From Nostoc sp. PCC 7107 (GTDB lineage Bacteria > Cyanobacteriota > Cyanobacteriia > Cyanobacteriales > Nostocaceae), in contig NC_019676.1 of NCBI RefSeq assembly GCF_000316625.1, positions 4,854,501 through 4,918,500 on the forward strand: DNA of 64,000 nucleotides. Direction: 5' to 3'. The stretch's first letter is position 1. Each line of letters starts with the position of its first letter. A model generated the notes under the pieces. It had not been told where the DNA came from. It saw only the letters and a program-made list of their open reading frames with translations, and did no database searches. The position numbers and the translations under genes are program-made. This document shows, piece by piece, positions 17,433 through 27,358 of this stretch.

Positions 17433-19319
17433 ATGAGAGAAACTGTCCTAGAGGTTCGCAATCTCCAAGTTGAATTTTCCAGTGATGACAACAGCCTCAA
17501 AGCTGTAGATGGAATTTCGTTTGAACTACATCGGGGTGAAACTCTAGGAATTGTAGGAGAATCAGGAAGCGGAAAATCTGTAACTTCACTTGCAGTCATG
17601 GGGTTGTTACAAACTCCCGGTAGGGTAAGTGGTGGGGAAATTTGGTTTCGTCAACAGCCAGAAGCCAAGCCAATTAATTTGGTAGAGTTACCGCCGGAAC
17701 AAATGCAGCTACACCGAGGCGGCGACTTGGCGATGATTTTCCAAGAACCGATGAGTTCGCTGAATCCAGTTTATACGATTGGCTTTCAGTTAACGGAAGC
17801 GATTATGCGTCATCAAAATGTCTCTACAGCTGAAGCTAGGCAAATTGCGATCGCAGGTTTGCAAGAAGTTAAACTTCTGCCTAGTGATGAACTAATCAAA
17901 CAACAATATCTCGAAACTTGGCCGCAAACTAACCCCCATTCACCCACACCAGATGATTACAAACTGGCGCAGTTGGTAAAACAGCACAAAGAAGCCATCT
18001 TAGAACGTTACCCGCACCAACTTTCCGGCGGACAGTTGCAACGGGTGATGATTGCAATGGCAATTTCTTGCAACCCATTGCTGTTAATTGCAGATGAACC
18101 AACCACAGCCTTAGATGTGACGGTGCAAGCCACAATTATTGATTTGTTGAGAGAATTGCAACAAACCCGCGAGATGGCGTTGATTTTTATCACCCACGAC
18201 TTGGGATTAATCTCGGAAATTGCCGATAAAGTTGGGGTGATGTACAAAGGTAAAATTGTTGAATATGGTGCCGCAGCAGATATTTTTAGTAACCCGCAAC
18301 ATCCATATACTAAGGGATTAGTAGCTTGTCGCCCCACACTCAATCATCGTCCCCACAAACTACTAACGGTGGCAGATTATATGAGTGTGAAGGAAACAGT
18401 TAATGGCGAGTTGTTAATTCAGGCAAAAGAACCACCACAACCATCAGAAATTTCTCCAGAAGAAATTAGCACACGATTGGCAAATCTGGAAGAAAAGCCA
18501 GCTTTATTGCAAATCCGCAACCTAAAAGTAGGTTTCCCAGTGCGGGGGGTGTTTGGTGGAACAAAACGCTACAACATGGCAGTGAATGATGTTTCCTTTG
18601 ATGTTAAGCCAGGGGAAACTTTAGGTTTAGTAGGTGAATCTGGTTGCGGTAAAACCACTCTCGGTAGAACTTTGTTGCGGTTAATTGAACCGATAAGTGG
18701 AGAGATTATTTTTGATGGTCAGAATATCACCAAGTTAAAGGGCGAAACTTTGCAGAAACTCCGGCGCGAAATGCAAATTGTCTTCCAAAACCCCTTTAGC
18801 GCCCTTGACCCCCGGATGAAAGTTGGCGATGCAATTATGGAACCGTTGTTAATTCACTCTGTGGGTAAAACGGTTAAACAACGACGAGATAGAGTTGCGG
18901 AACTTTTAGAACGGGTGGGTTTGAGTGCAGATGCGATTAACCGTTATCCTCATCAGTTTTCTGGTGGTCAGCGTCAACGGATTTGTATAGCCCGTTCCTT
19001 GGCTTTAAATCCGAGATTTATTATTTGTGATGAATCGGTTTCGGCGCTAGATGTATCGGTGCAGGCGCAAGTATTGAATTTGTTGAAAGAATTGCAAGAT
19101 GAATTTCAACTCACTTATATTTTTATTTCTCATGATTTGAGTGTAGTGAAATTTATGAGCGATCGCATTTTAGTTATGAATCGTGGTCAAATTGTCGAAC
19201 AAGGTACAGCCGAAAGCATCTACCGCGAACCTAAACAAGCATATACACAAAAGTTAATTGCGTCCATTCCTACAGGTAGCCCAGAAAGAATACGCGATCG
19301 GCATTTGCGGACTATATAA
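17433..19319 (+). CDS. Peptide-type ABC transporter ATPase, two fused nucleotide-binding domains
   Basis: 628 residues with two complete ABC ATPase domains. NBD1 (about residues 3-290) has Walker A GESGSGKS, signature LSGGQLQRV and Walker [16 protein letters not shown]2 (about 350-620) has GESGCGKT, signature FSGGQRQRI and [12 protein letters not shown]. Both end in the oligopeptide/dipeptide-type C-terminal extension ([12 protein letters not shown] and [11 protein letters not shown]). This is the DppD-DppF or GsiA fusion format, energising uptake of di/oligopeptides, nickel or glutathione. NBD1 has an unusual insertion of about 45 residues before the signature motif ([16 protein letters not shown] region). 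The partner permeases and binding protein are not in the window. Confidence 0.93.
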   Translation: MRETVLEVRNLQVEFSSDDNSLKAVDGISFELHRGETLGIVGESGSGKSVTSLAVMGLLQTPGRVSGGEIWFRQQPEAKPINLVELPPEQMQLHRGGDLAMIFQEPMSSLNPVYTIGFQLTEAIMRHQNVSTAEARQIAIAGLQEVKLLPSDELIKQQYLETWPQTNPHSPTPDDYKLAQLVKQHKEAILERYPHQLSGGQLQRVMIAMAISCNPLLLIADEPTTALDVTVQATIIDLLRELQQTREMALIFITHDLGLISEIADKVGVMYKGKIVEYGAAADIFSNPQHPYTKGLVACRPTLNHRPHKLLTVADYMSVKETVNGELLIQAKEPPQPSEISPEEISTRLANLEEKPALLQIRNLKVGFPVRGVFGGTKRYNMAVNDVSFDVKPGETLGLVGESGCGKTTLGRTLLRLIEPISGEIIFDGQNITKLKGETLQKLRREMQIVFQNPFSALDPRMKVGDAIMEPLLIHSVGKTVKQRRDRVAELLERVGLSADAINRYPHQFSGGQRQRICIARSLALNPRFIICDESVSALDVSVQAQVLNLLKELQDEFQLTYIFISHDLSVVKFMSDRILVMNRGQIVEQGTAESIYREPKQAYTQKLIASIPTGSPERIRDRHLRTI

Positions 19320-19401
19320 TTTTGTCAATAACTATTTATTCTCAGAAAGTGCGATCGCTCGGTGAATGAACTTTGTCCGACATTAGTTAATTTGAAAAAT
19401 C

Positions 19402-19431
19402 TGTAGAGATGTAAAAACTTGCATCTCTACA
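19402..19431. terminator. Bidirectional hairpin between convergent genes
   Basis: TGTAGAGATG (19402-19411) and CATCTCTACA (19422-19431) form a perfect 10-bp stem in the gap between the ABC ATPase and the DUF411 gene. The T tract is weak on both sides; this hairpin is also a common dispersed sequence in Nostoc-type genomes. Confidence 0.6.
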
Positions 19432-19466
19432 AACCAGTTATTCTGAATAATTAACTTTAAATGAGC

Positions 19467-19982
19467 TTAATAAGACTCATAGCTGTTAAATACTTGCAAT
19501 TCGCCTTTTTTATTAAATGCAATCACAGAAAAAGGCTCTTTTGTATTTCCTATTTCCATTCCAGGTGTGCCTACAGGCATTGCGGGAACAGCTAAACCTG
19601 CAAGTTGTGGTTTTTGCTTTAGTAACCGCTTGATGTCATCAGCAGGAACATGACCTTCCATCACATAACCGTCGATAATTGCCGTGTGACAAGATGCTAA
19701 CTCTGAAGGTAAATTATATTTTTGTTTAATTGCCTCCATCTCGTCAGTTTTGACATCTTCTTTAATTTTAAAACCATGTTTTTTTACGTGGTCTAACCAA
19801 TCTCCACAGCAGCTACAGCTGGGGCTACGATAAACAATCATTTCCTGCTTGCCGGAATAAGATTCAGTTTCATTGTCCCAAATACTCGCTGCGATCGCCG
19901 ATGCAGAATTACTAGTTATACTCGCTACAGTAATAATTATTATGCCTAGTAAGATAATTCCCGAAGCTAAAAATTTGTTCAT
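19467..19982 (-). CDS. DUF411 family protein, secreted, probably copper-related
   Basis: 171 residues. An N-terminal hydrophobic segment (residues 5-30) serves as signal peptide or anchor. The mature domain starts IVYRSPSCSCCGDWLDHVKKHGF, the diagnostic DUF411 Cys-x-Cys-Cys motif in a thioredoxin-like setting, and continues with ASCHTAIIDGYVMEGHVPADDIKRLL and GLAVPAMPVGTPGME. Proteins of this family occur in copper and other metal-resistance loci and are suspected periplasmic metal-binding proteins. Here no copper pump is adjacent, though a copper-storage-like protein is encoded at 37291. GAGGT lies 9 nt upstream of the ATG at 19982. Confidence 0.88.
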   Translation of the reverse strand: MNKFLASGIILLGIIIITVASITSNSASAIAASIWDNETESYSGKQEMIVYRSPSCSCCGDWLDHVKKHGFKIKEDVKTDEMEAIKQKYNLPSELASCHTAIIDGYVMEGHVPADDIKRLLKQKPQLAGLAVPAMPVGTPGMEIGNTKEPFSVIAFNKKGELQVFNSYESY

Positions 19983-20451
19983 TTTCCATACCTCTTTTAT
20001 ATAAAGAATTATTAACTTTAATATATTCTTATCCTACCCTCTAAACACAAGCAAAGTTTGGCCTGTTTATGGCTTTGGTTTATTCTGTCCATAATATAGT
20101 TAACATAAATGCAAGTGGCTCCAACCTGAAACTAAAAACTGAACATAGCTTGACTGCTACTTGTATTACAATGTAATATGAAAATATTGATTCACTATCA
20201 GCTTGCCAGAAAAAAGCAGACTATACTTGTAGTATATAGTTAAAATCTCTGGAAATTTTGCCTAAACTCAAGTTTTGTAACATTGTGATGAAAAAAAATA
20301 AGTAAAGTAACCTTTATTGACCTTGATAGATATAACAGTACTCAATGAGTCGTCAACACCTCAATTTTTCATGTATCTCTCCATAAGTAGTTGAGAAATC
20401 AAAGAAGATTGCTATAGTTGAGCAAACATTTTTACGCAAGTAAGTAAAAAT
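19983..20451. other. Intergenic region between divergent DUF411 gene and AAA ATPase gene
   Basis: About 470 bp, AT-rich. It holds several short inverted stretches such as attacaatgtaat and cttgtagtatatag, but no gene or known repeat that I can support. Confidence 0.4.
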
Positions 20452-21654
20452 ATGGCATTTGATTATTTTAGTAGTAACGAAAGCACATCCAATAATAATA
20501 AACAGCAAAATTTACTGACTAGTGGTTGGCGGCCATTACAACGAGATTTAGATTGGGAATTTTTATGGCAACTTGCACAAAATGACACCAAGGAATTTGC
20601 CCAAAAAAGCTTTAATTTAGCCAGCACATTTAGTGAAGTTTTAGGGAGAAATAATTTTACTTGGTGGGCAAACTTATTAGGCGTAGCCTCTGAAAATACC
20701 CGCTATGAATTAGAAAGGTTTTGGAATTATATTACACCTGACCCGCAATCACCAGACCATCGTTATAAAGATGTTTTGAGTACAGAAACACCGATATTAC
20801 AATTTGTCAGTCGCAACAGCATACCCATTGATTATGTTTTGAATCGTCTACAAGAAATTACTGTTTTACGAGTCTTACAAATTTTAGGCAGACCTAATGT
20901 AATTACCCAGTATTACTCCGAGAGAGATTTTTATTTTCCGGTGGAGAAATTTATCAATTGGGAACGTTTAGATGTTGTTAATACTGTGAATGCGTATTGG
21001 TCAATGTATGACATTTGGCTGCAAATTGAACCTTACGATCGCGGTAGGCGACAATATACTTTAATGTCTAAAGATTTAGCGCCATTAGTTAACAAAGCTA
21101 CCTACGATTTAGCGGTGATGTTAAGTGGCTATCAAAGTCGTGTGGGTAAGGTTCACAGCCAATTTCCCATTCGCACATTTCCCGCAGAGATTCAAAGTTT
21201 TACCGATACATTACAACAAGCGGTTCTCAATCAAAATCAGTTAGCAGTGGTAGTACATGGCGAACCAGGTACAGGTAAAACCGCCTGGACACAAGCCGTA
21301 GCGAAAGAAATTCTGATGCCTTTGGGGTTTGTCATCTTCATTTTAGATCATGATGCGATCGCTAATTTTGTCCCGCCAACTTACTTAGAACGTATTTGTA
21401 TTATTATTAACGAAGCTGACAACTTAGCCCAAAATCGCGCTTCGGAAATAGCCCAATCTAATAATAAAACCGAACATATTTTGAGTTTGTTGGATGGCAC
21501 TTTATACCAAAGCGTCATTGATGAATCTGGAATTCAGATGAAACAGCGGTTAGTTGTGTTGATGACTTGCAATACCACCGAAAGATTAGACCCCGCAATG
21601 TTACGTAAGGGACGGGTAGATTTAATCGCTGAATTTACACAGCGATTTGTGTAA
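20452..21654 (+). CDS. AAA family ATPase with unrecognised N-terminal half
   Basis: 400 residues. Residues 1-250 are a Trp/Tyr-rich region with no recognised domain. Residues about 255-400 are a short AAA core: Walker A GEPGTGKT, a Walker B-like CIIINEADNLA in which the usual Asp before Glu is Asn, sensor 1 VLMTCNTTERLD, and LRKGRVD as arginine-finger region. This resembles the AAA module of FtsH/BCS1-type proteins (LDGTL, RKGRVD) without a protease domain or membrane anchor. It is likely a remodelling ATPase of unknown substrate. It is monocistronic with no functional neighbour. Confidence 0.8.
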   Translation: MAFDYFSSNESTSNNNKQQNLLTSGWRPLQRDLDWEFLWQLAQNDTKEFAQKSFNLASTFSEVLGRNNFTWWANLLGVASENTRYELERFWNYITPDPQSPDHRYKDVLSTETPILQFVSRNSIPIDYVLNRLQEITVLRVLQILGRPNVITQYYSERDFYFPVEKFINWERLDVVNTVNAYWSMYDIWLQIEPYDRGRRQYTLMSKDLAPLVNKATYDLAVMLSGYQSRVGKVHSQFPIRTFPAEIQSFTDTLQQAVLNQNQLAVVVHGEPGTGKTAWTQAVAKEILMPLGFVIFILDHDAIANFVPPTYLERICIIINEADNLAQNRASEIAQSNNKTEHILSLLDGTLYQSVIDESGIQMKQRLVVLMTCNTTERLDPAMLRKGRVDLIAEFTQRFV

Positions 21655-21873
21655 ATTTAGAAAAAAGTCGGCTATGGGTAATAACGTTTTTTGTGGAACT
21701 GCGTCAAATTAGTTTAACGCAGAGGTTAAAGGAGGTTTTTTGTAAATGATCCGTTATGTTTTCCAGAGAATGGCGATGAGTCTTAGTGATGCTACTTTAA
21801 ACTCTGTGATGTTTCACAATTGATTCATCTACCATTCAAACTTTTGAATTTTATTTTGATTAACCTCATCAAA

Positions 21874-22848
21874 ATGTCACAGCATGACTCCGTTACTGTA
21901 GACGATGTAAAAGCAGCACAAGGGCGGCTTGTGGGGATAGCGCACCAGACACCAGTGTTAACGTCTAGACTGATGAACGATCGCACCCATAACCAAGTAT
22001 TTTTTAAATGCGAAAACTTTCAACGCACAGGCGCATTTAAATTTCGAGGTGCATACAATGCCTTAGTACAGTTATCAGAAATTCAAAAACAACAGGGTGT
22101 AATTACATTTTCCTCTGGTAATCATGCCCAAGCGATCGCTCTCGCGGGAAAGTTACTGCATATTCCTACAACTATTGTGATGCCTGATGATGCGCCAGAA
22201 GTAAAGCAACAAGCCACCCGCAGTTATGGCGCAGAGGTGATTTTATACAGTCGCCACGAAAGTGACCGCGAAGAATTAGCCAAAACCCTAGCCAGCGATC
22301 GCCAGCTTACCTTGATTCCGCCGTACGATCATCCTCATGTTATCGCCGGACAAGGAACTACAGCTTTAGAATTCATCCAAGAAGTTGGTCAACTAGACTA
22401 TTTATTAGTTTGTTGTGGTGGTGGTGGCTTAATATCAGGATGTGCGATCGCGACAAAAGCACTGTTACCTACGTGTCAAGTTATTGGTGTGGAACCAGAA
22501 CTTGCTGATGATGCAACTCGTTCCTTTCACAGCAAAACTCTGCAAACCGTGATTAATCCGCCAACAATTGCTGATGGTGTGCGGACTCCTAGCCTTGGTA
22601 AATTAACTTTTCCCCTAGTACTGAATTACGTTGATGATATGGTGACAGTCTCGGAAACTGCCATTATTAACAGTATGTTTTTCCTGTGGGAACGCCTGAA
22701 AATTGTCGTTGAACCTACTGGTGCATTAGCCGCAGCAGCATTACTCAGCGGTGTAGTGTCAGTAAAAGACGCGAAAATAGGTGTAATTATCAGTGGTGGT
22801 AATGTAGATTTAGCAAAAGTTGCTAAATTATATTCAGGAAATTACTGA
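21874..22848 (+). CDS. PLP-dependent threonine/serine dehydratase
   Basis: 324 residues, fold-type II PLP enzyme. The PLP lysine lies in RTGAFKFRGAYNAL, the substrate loop is FSSGNHAQAIA, and the phosphate-binding glycine loop is LVCCGGGGLISG. This pattern fits biodegradative threonine dehydratase or serine racemase-like enzymes, producing 2-oxobutyrate or pyruvate with ammonia. There is no C-terminal ACT domain, unlike the allosteric biosynthetic IlvA. An in-frame TTG at 21820 would add 18 hydrophobic residues, but the ATG at 21874 gives the usual N-terminus. Confidence 0.9.
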   Translation: MSQHDSVTVDDVKAAQGRLVGIAHQTPVLTSRLMNDRTHNQVFFKCENFQRTGAFKFRGAYNALVQLSEIQKQQGVITFSSGNHAQAIALAGKLLHIPTTIVMPDDAPEVKQQATRSYGAEVILYSRHESDREELAKTLASDRQLTLIPPYDHPHVIAGQGTTALEFIQEVGQLDYLLVCCGGGGLISGCAIATKALLPTCQVIGVEPELADDATRSFHSKTLQTVINPPTIADGVRTPSLGKLTFPLVLNYVDDMVTVSETAIINSMFFLWERLKIVVEPTGALAAAALLSGVVSVKDAKIGVIISGGNVDLAKVAKLYSGNY

Positions 22849-22925
22849 GGAGATTTTGAACTTTTTTTCTCGTTAGCCAGTCAAATAACGATGTGTTCGC
22901 CAACCGAGAAAGGATAACTCAAGTT

Positions 22926-24416
22926 ATGACAGTAAAACCGAGATATTTGGTATTGTTGCTGTTCATCTTGTTGGTAGGAAGTAACCCCATCTATGCAGCT
23001 ACTAAGCCTGTTGACCCCAAAATATTACACTTAATTAATCGTCTGAGTTTTGGGGCTAAACCGGGAGACCTTCAGAAAGTCCAGTCTTTAGGTGTAGAGA
23101 GCTATATTAAACAACAACTTTCACCCAATTCTATATCCGAACCGCCCAGCCTCACCCGCCAGCTTTCACAGCTAGACACTCTCCGGTTAAATACAGTCGA
23201 AGTTAGAGAATATCTCAAGAATTCGCCACAAGCAACTCCAGAAGAAAAAAAAGCCCAGCAAAGGAAAGGAAACAAAATTTTACCAGAAGCAGTCAAAGCG
23301 CGGTTATTACGAGCTACTAGTAGTAACCGCCAACTGCAAGAAGTAATGGTGGACTTTTGGTATAACCACTTCAATGTTTATGGGGGTAAAGGAAATGCTC
23401 GCTACTGGACGAGTGCGTACGAACAAGAAGCCATTAGACCTTATGTTTTCGGGCGATTTCGTGATTTATTAGGTGCAACAGCCCATCATCCAGCAATGCT
23501 AGTTTATTTAGACAACGCGCAAAATAAAGGTAGTGGTCGTCGTGGTGTGACTCCACGGGTGAACGAAAACTATGCGCGGGAATTAATGGAACTGCATACT
23601 CTAGGTGCAGATGGTGGCTATACCCAACAAGATGTGATTGCTTTAGCGAGAATTTTTACTGGTTGGGGAATAGCTCGTCCTAATCAACAGACCAATGGCA
23701 AGTCACTATTTTACTTTGAACCCAAGTTTCATGATCCGAGTGATAAGGTTTTTTTAGGACGTACGATTAAAGCCAGTGGCGAAGCTGAAGGAGAAACAGC
23801 TTTAGATATATTGGCACGGAGTCCCGCTACGGCTCATCATATTAGTTACCAATTAGCGCAGTATTTTGTCAGCGATCGCCCACCTACATCTTTAGTTAAT
23901 CGTCTCACACAACGCTTTCTTAAAACCGATGGCAATATTCGTGCTGTTTTAGAAACTTTATTCCAAAGCCCAGAATTTTGGGATAAAAAATATTTCAACG
24001 CTAAATTTAAAACACCATTACAATATACTGTCTCAGCAGTCCGGGCTACAGGGCTGGAAGTAAACAATACCCTACCCCTTTCCCGCAACTTGGAACAATT
24101 AGAAATGCCTTTGTATGGTTGTCGGACTCCTGATGGGTACAAAAATACACAAGATGTTTGGTTGAATCCCGAAGCGATGAACCGTCGCCTCAGCTTTGCA
24201 ACTGCATTAGGTGGTGGTCGCGTACCACTGCTTGGAACAGTCAATAATGCCCCTAAAAGTAAAAGCATTAACCGCATTCAACCCCTCGATGCAACTCAGT
24301 TAATCAACACCTTGGGTAACTCTCTTTCACCCAAAACCCAAAGCGCGATCGCCTCTAGTCCCCCAGAACTCAAAGCCGCATTAGTCCTGGGTAGCCCAGA
24401 ATTTATGCGCCGTTAG
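22926..24416 (+). CDS. DUF1800 family secreted protein
   Basis: 496 residues. A signal peptide (YLVLLLFILLVGSNPIYA) is followed by the DUF1800 domain, recognised by LHLINRLSFGAKPGDL near the start, MVDFWYNHFNVYGGK, NENYARELMELHTLGADGGY and FTGWGI. Family role is unknown; it almost always sits beside a DUF1501 gene, as here. The ATG at 22926 is used because it directly precedes the signal peptide and has AAGGA upstream; the upstream GTG at 22893 is also in frame. Likely periplasmic. Confidence 0.9.
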   Translation: MTVKPRYLVLLLFILLVGSNPIYAATKPVDPKILHLINRLSFGAKPGDLQKVQSLGVESYIKQQLSPNSISEPPSLTRQLSQLDTLRLNTVEVREYLKNSPQATPEEKKAQQRKGNKILPEAVKARLLRATSSNRQLQEVMVDFWYNHFNVYGGKGNARYWTSAYEQEAIRPYVFGRFRDLLGATAHHPAMLVYLDNAQNKGSGRRGVTPRVNENYARELMELHTLGADGGYTQQDVIALARIFTGWGIARPNQQTNGKSLFYFEPKFHDPSDKVFLGRTIKASGEAEGETALDILARSPATAHHISYQLAQYFVSDRPPTSLVNRLTQRFLKTDGNIRAVLETLFQSPEFWDKKYFNAKFKTPLQYTVSAVRATGLEVNNTLPLSRNLEQLEMPLYGCRTPDGYKNTQDVWLNPEAMNRRLSFATALGGGRVPLLGTVNNAPKSKSINRIQPLDATQLINTLGNSLSPKTQSAIASSPPELKAALVLGSPEFMRR

Positions 24417-24438
24417 GCTACTAGGTTCATACTCAGCG

Positions 24439-24487
24439 AGACGTTGCGTGCGGGGGTTCCCCCCGTTGAGCAAACTTCGGTAACTCA
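24439..24487. repeat. Dispersed palindromic repeat with GC-rich hairpin
   Basis: gcgtgcgggggttccccccg contains the hairpin CGGGGG-TT-CCCCCG (24451-24465) followed by ttgagcaaac. It resembles, in base content and in the gagcaaact tail, the other palindromic repeats of this window. It lies between the DUF1800 and DUF1501 genes. Confidence 0.65.
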
Positions 24488-24505
24488 GCACTTTAAATTA
24501 ACAAT

Positions 24506-25732
24506 ATGAAAAGACGTGATTTTCTCATCCAAGCAGGACTGTTTTCTACAACTGCGATCGCCTCTGTTGGTTGTAATACTTGGGTAGTTCATTCTGCTAC
24601 CAAAAAAAGCGATCGCCAGCGTTTGATTGTGGTTTTTATGCGTGGTGGTGCAGATGGTTTAAATATCGTCGTTCCTTACACAGAGCCAGCTTACTATCAA
24701 GCCCGACCAAAAATCGCCCTTGCCAAACCCGGACAAGAAAAAGGTGTTTTAGATTTGGATGGACACTTTGGCTTACATCCAGCTTTATCACCAATTATGC
24801 CCCTGTGGCAACAAGGTAATTTAGCCTTTGTTCATGCTTCTGGTTCCCCCGATCCCTCTCGTTCCCATTTTGACGCGCAGTTTTATATGGAAATTGGCAT
24901 TCCTGGGAACCAAAGAATTAACGAAGGTTGGATGAATCGCTTATTGGGTGCTATCTCTAACAAAACACCCATCCAAGCAGTTAGCTTGGGTAGCACTAAA
25001 CCCCGCATTTTGAATGGTTTAATGCCAGTTGCTAACATAGGCTCTGGGAGAAATGCTAACAAACCAATTTCTTTAGATCGACCACAAGTAGGCGCAGCAT
25101 TTGACCGACTATATAGTGGTAATGATGTTCTTAGTCAAACCTATCATCAAGGACGCGTTGCCCGTGCCGCCTTGATGAATGACTTCGCCCAAGAAATGAA
25201 AATGGCGAATAATGGCGCACCATCACCCAATGTTTTTGTTGGTGATGCTCAACGCTTAGGTAAACTGATGGCCAAAGACCCTAGAATTGAGTTAGGCTTT
25301 ATGTCTTTGGGTGGTTGGGATACCCATATTAATCAAGGTAGCGATCGCGGTTATTTAGCTAAAAGCTTAGGAAGTTTGGGCAAAGGTTTAGCGGCTTTAG
25401 TGCAGAATTTAGGGCCAGCTTATCAAAACACAGTAATTTTAGTCATGTCTGAATTTGGCAGGACATTACGCGAAAATGGTAATGGTGGCACAGATCATGG
25501 CCACGGCAATGTCATGTGGGTTTTAGGTGGCAAAGTCCGTGGTGGCAAAGTTTACGGCGAATGGCCTGGTTTGGAAACTGCTGCACTTTATGAAAAAAGA
25601 GATTTGGCTATTACTACTGATTTTCGAGATGTAATTTCTGATGTTTTAGCACAACACCTGTCTGTGAATGACAAGCAACTCAGTAAAATTTTCCCCAGTT
25701 ATACTCCCAAGCAAAAAATTGCTTTGTTATAG
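24506..25732 (+). CDS. DUF1501 family protein, Tat-exported
   Basis: 408 residues. The N-terminus MKRRDFLIQAGLFSTTAIASVGC has a twin-arginine motif and a possible lipobox (SVGC). The body shows the DUF1501 pattern: VVFMRGGADGLNIVVPY, HASGSPDPSRSHFDAQ, LGGWDTHINQG, VMSEFGRTLRENGNGGTDHGHGNVM. The family belongs to the alkaline-phosphatase/sulfatase-like superfamily, and the conserved Asp/His clusters suggest a metal-dependent enzyme. The reaction is unknown. It pairs with the DUF1800 gene 90 bp upstream; Tat export implies folding in the cytoplasm before export. Confidence 0.9.
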   Translation: MKRRDFLIQAGLFSTTAIASVGCNTWVVHSATKKSDRQRLIVVFMRGGADGLNIVVPYTEPAYYQARPKIALAKPGQEKGVLDLDGHFGLHPALSPIMPLWQQGNLAFVHASGSPDPSRSHFDAQFYMEIGIPGNQRINEGWMNRLLGAISNKTPIQAVSLGSTKPRILNGLMPVANIGSGRNANKPISLDRPQVGAAFDRLYSGNDVLSQTYHQGRVARAALMNDFAQEMKMANNGAPSPNVFVGDAQRLGKLMAKDPRIELGFMSLGGWDTHINQGSDRGYLAKSLGSLGKGLAALVQNLGPAYQNTVILVMSEFGRTLRENGNGGTDHGHGNVMWVLGGKVRGGKVYGEWPGLETAALYEKRDLAITTDFRDVISDVLAQHLSVNDKQLSKIFPSYTPKQKIALL

Positions 25733-25787
25733 CAGGTTACAGGCTTAACATTCCATCAGGCATGATTTTACAAGAACTTTTTGCTGT

Positions 25788-26333
25788 ATGAATACCCCAC
25801 GCTTAGTCAAGATTAGTAAATTCTTGAGCAAATATCTCCGCCATCAACCAGAATCTTTAGGAATTACACTTGCGCCTGGTGGTTGGGTTGCAGTTGATGA
25901 ACTTTTAGCGGCTTGTGCAAAAAATAAGTTTCCCATTACGCGCCAGGAATTAGCAGATGTAGTCGCCACTAACGATAAACAACGCTTTAGTTTCGACTCT
26001 ACAGGTACTCAGATTCGTGCTAACCAAGGCCACAGCGTTGAAATTGATTTACAATTACTCCCATCTGTCCCCCCTAACGTGCTGTATCACGGGACAGGAT
26101 ACAAAGCCGTCGAGTCCATCTTGCAAACCGGACTGAATAAAATGTCTCGACATCATGTCCATTTATCGCAGGATATTACTACAGCAAAAACTGTCGGCGC
26201 ACGACATGGTAAACCCGTTGTTCTTGCTGTAGACGCAGCGACTATGTATCAGATGGGTTACATATTCTACTGTTCTGAGAATGGTGTTTGGTTAGTAGAT
26301 GCTGTACCGCCTGAATATCTACACCAACTATAA
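25788..26333 (+). CDS. kptA: RNA 2'-phosphotransferase (Tpt1/KptA)
   Basis: 181 residues. It transfers a 2'-phosphate from RNA to NAD+, releasing nicotinamide and ADP-ribose 1'',2''-cyclic phosphate. The N-terminal lobe has SKFLSKYLRHQPESLGI, the NAD-binding lobe has LYHGTGYKAVESIL and RHHVHLSQDITTAKTVG. Length matches bacterial KptA. In bacteria the physiological substrate is unclear, as no tRNA-splicing ligase of the yeast type exists. It follows the DUF1501 gene by 55 bp. Confidence 0.92.
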   Translation: MNTPRLVKISKFLSKYLRHQPESLGITLAPGGWVAVDELLAACAKNKFPITRQELADVVATNDKQRFSFDSTGTQIRANQGHSVEIDLQLLPSVPPNVLYHGTGYKAVESILQTGLNKMSRHHVHLSQDITTAKTVGARHGKPVVLAVDAATMYQMGYIFYCSENGVWLVDAVPPEYLHQL

Positions 26334-26335
26334 AA

Positions 26336-26764
26336 TTAGAATCTACTACTAGGGAAAAATAGCAAATCGACAGCTTCACCAATAAATAAACCTGCTCCTG
26401 CCAAGAGTGTTAACATCCGAAATGAATCTTTTTTGTCAAAGCCAGCAAAACGCATTTCTAAATCTGCCAAAAAAGTAGTTGCTATTGGTATCAGAAATAA
26501 ACTAAACAATAACGACCAAGTGGCAACTAAAGCAACTGATGCACCTAAAGATAAAATAACAATTAAAATTTTAGAACCAAAAGCCGTTAGCTCTTCCAGC
26601 CAAGCATTACTTCTGCGAACAACAGCTATAGCCACAACCGCAATAAAAGCCCCAACTAACCAAACGATGTGATGCACAGCCAGATACCATCCTAGCAAGG
26701 CATAAGCCAGCCACAATAGTACAAGTGGCATCATAGGAATCCTAGTCGAAAATTCCATGTTCAT
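26336..26764 (-). CDS. Hypothetical four-helix membrane protein
   Basis: 142 residues with four predicted membrane helices (about residues 12-28, 32-48, 64-95 as a long hydrophobic region, 115-133). The motif LWLAYALLGWYLAVHHIVWLVGAF near the start is reminiscent of conserved cyanobacterial membrane proteins, but I cannot name a family. Two Met codons are close together; the third residue ATG may be the true start. Convergent with kptA with only 2 bp between stop codons. Confidence 0.7.
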   Translation of the reverse strand: MNMEFSTRIPMMPLVLLWLAYALLGWYLAVHHIVWLVGAFIAVVAIAVVRRSNAWLEELTAFGSKILIVILSLGASVALVATWSLLFSLFLIPIATTFLADLEMRFAGFDKKDSFRMLTLLAGAGLFIGEAVDLLFFPSSRF

Positions 26765-27358
26765 ATTGTTTAAGAATGATCATAATTTTAAATATCACTT
26801 AAATTCTAATCAGAATATTGATGATAGAAATTTCATCGAAACTGTAATTAATACTTTGTAAATATCGCACACAAAAACAAAGAATAAAATATATTAAATT
26901 CTGCATAATGATAGTTGCAATATAGTAATAATTATGCTTTTACAAAATTAGATATACTTTCCATAAATTCAACACATCTTTTGCCAATTAGATGTTTTTT
27001 AGAAATTGAGTACGAAATACATCTAAAAACTTTATAAACTCAGCGTTACTTAATTTATTTCAAGTATAAAATGTACCTAAATTTACTATTTATTAAACAT
27101 AAATTTACATAAACTTTATATAAGCACTAAACTTGTTATTATGCCAGAAACTAGATATTACAGTATTTATCACTGAATATAAAGTAATATTCAGAAGTTG
27201 ATAAAATTAAAGATTTAATAAAAATTCATAAAAAAAGTTGATTGTATTTATTTAAGTAGTAATCTTAATTACTAAGCACATTGGGAAAGATTACTTAAAT
27301 TTGCTTGATCGCAACTTAATGGTAATCGCTTGATCTTAGCTGTTTCATCTGAAAGTAC
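26765..27358. other. AT-rich intergenic region upstream of cyanoexosortase
   Basis: Nearly 600 bp, strongly AT-rich, with many short A/T runs. No credible open frame, RNA gene or known repeat was seen. It presumably contains the exosortase promoter. Confidence 0.45.
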
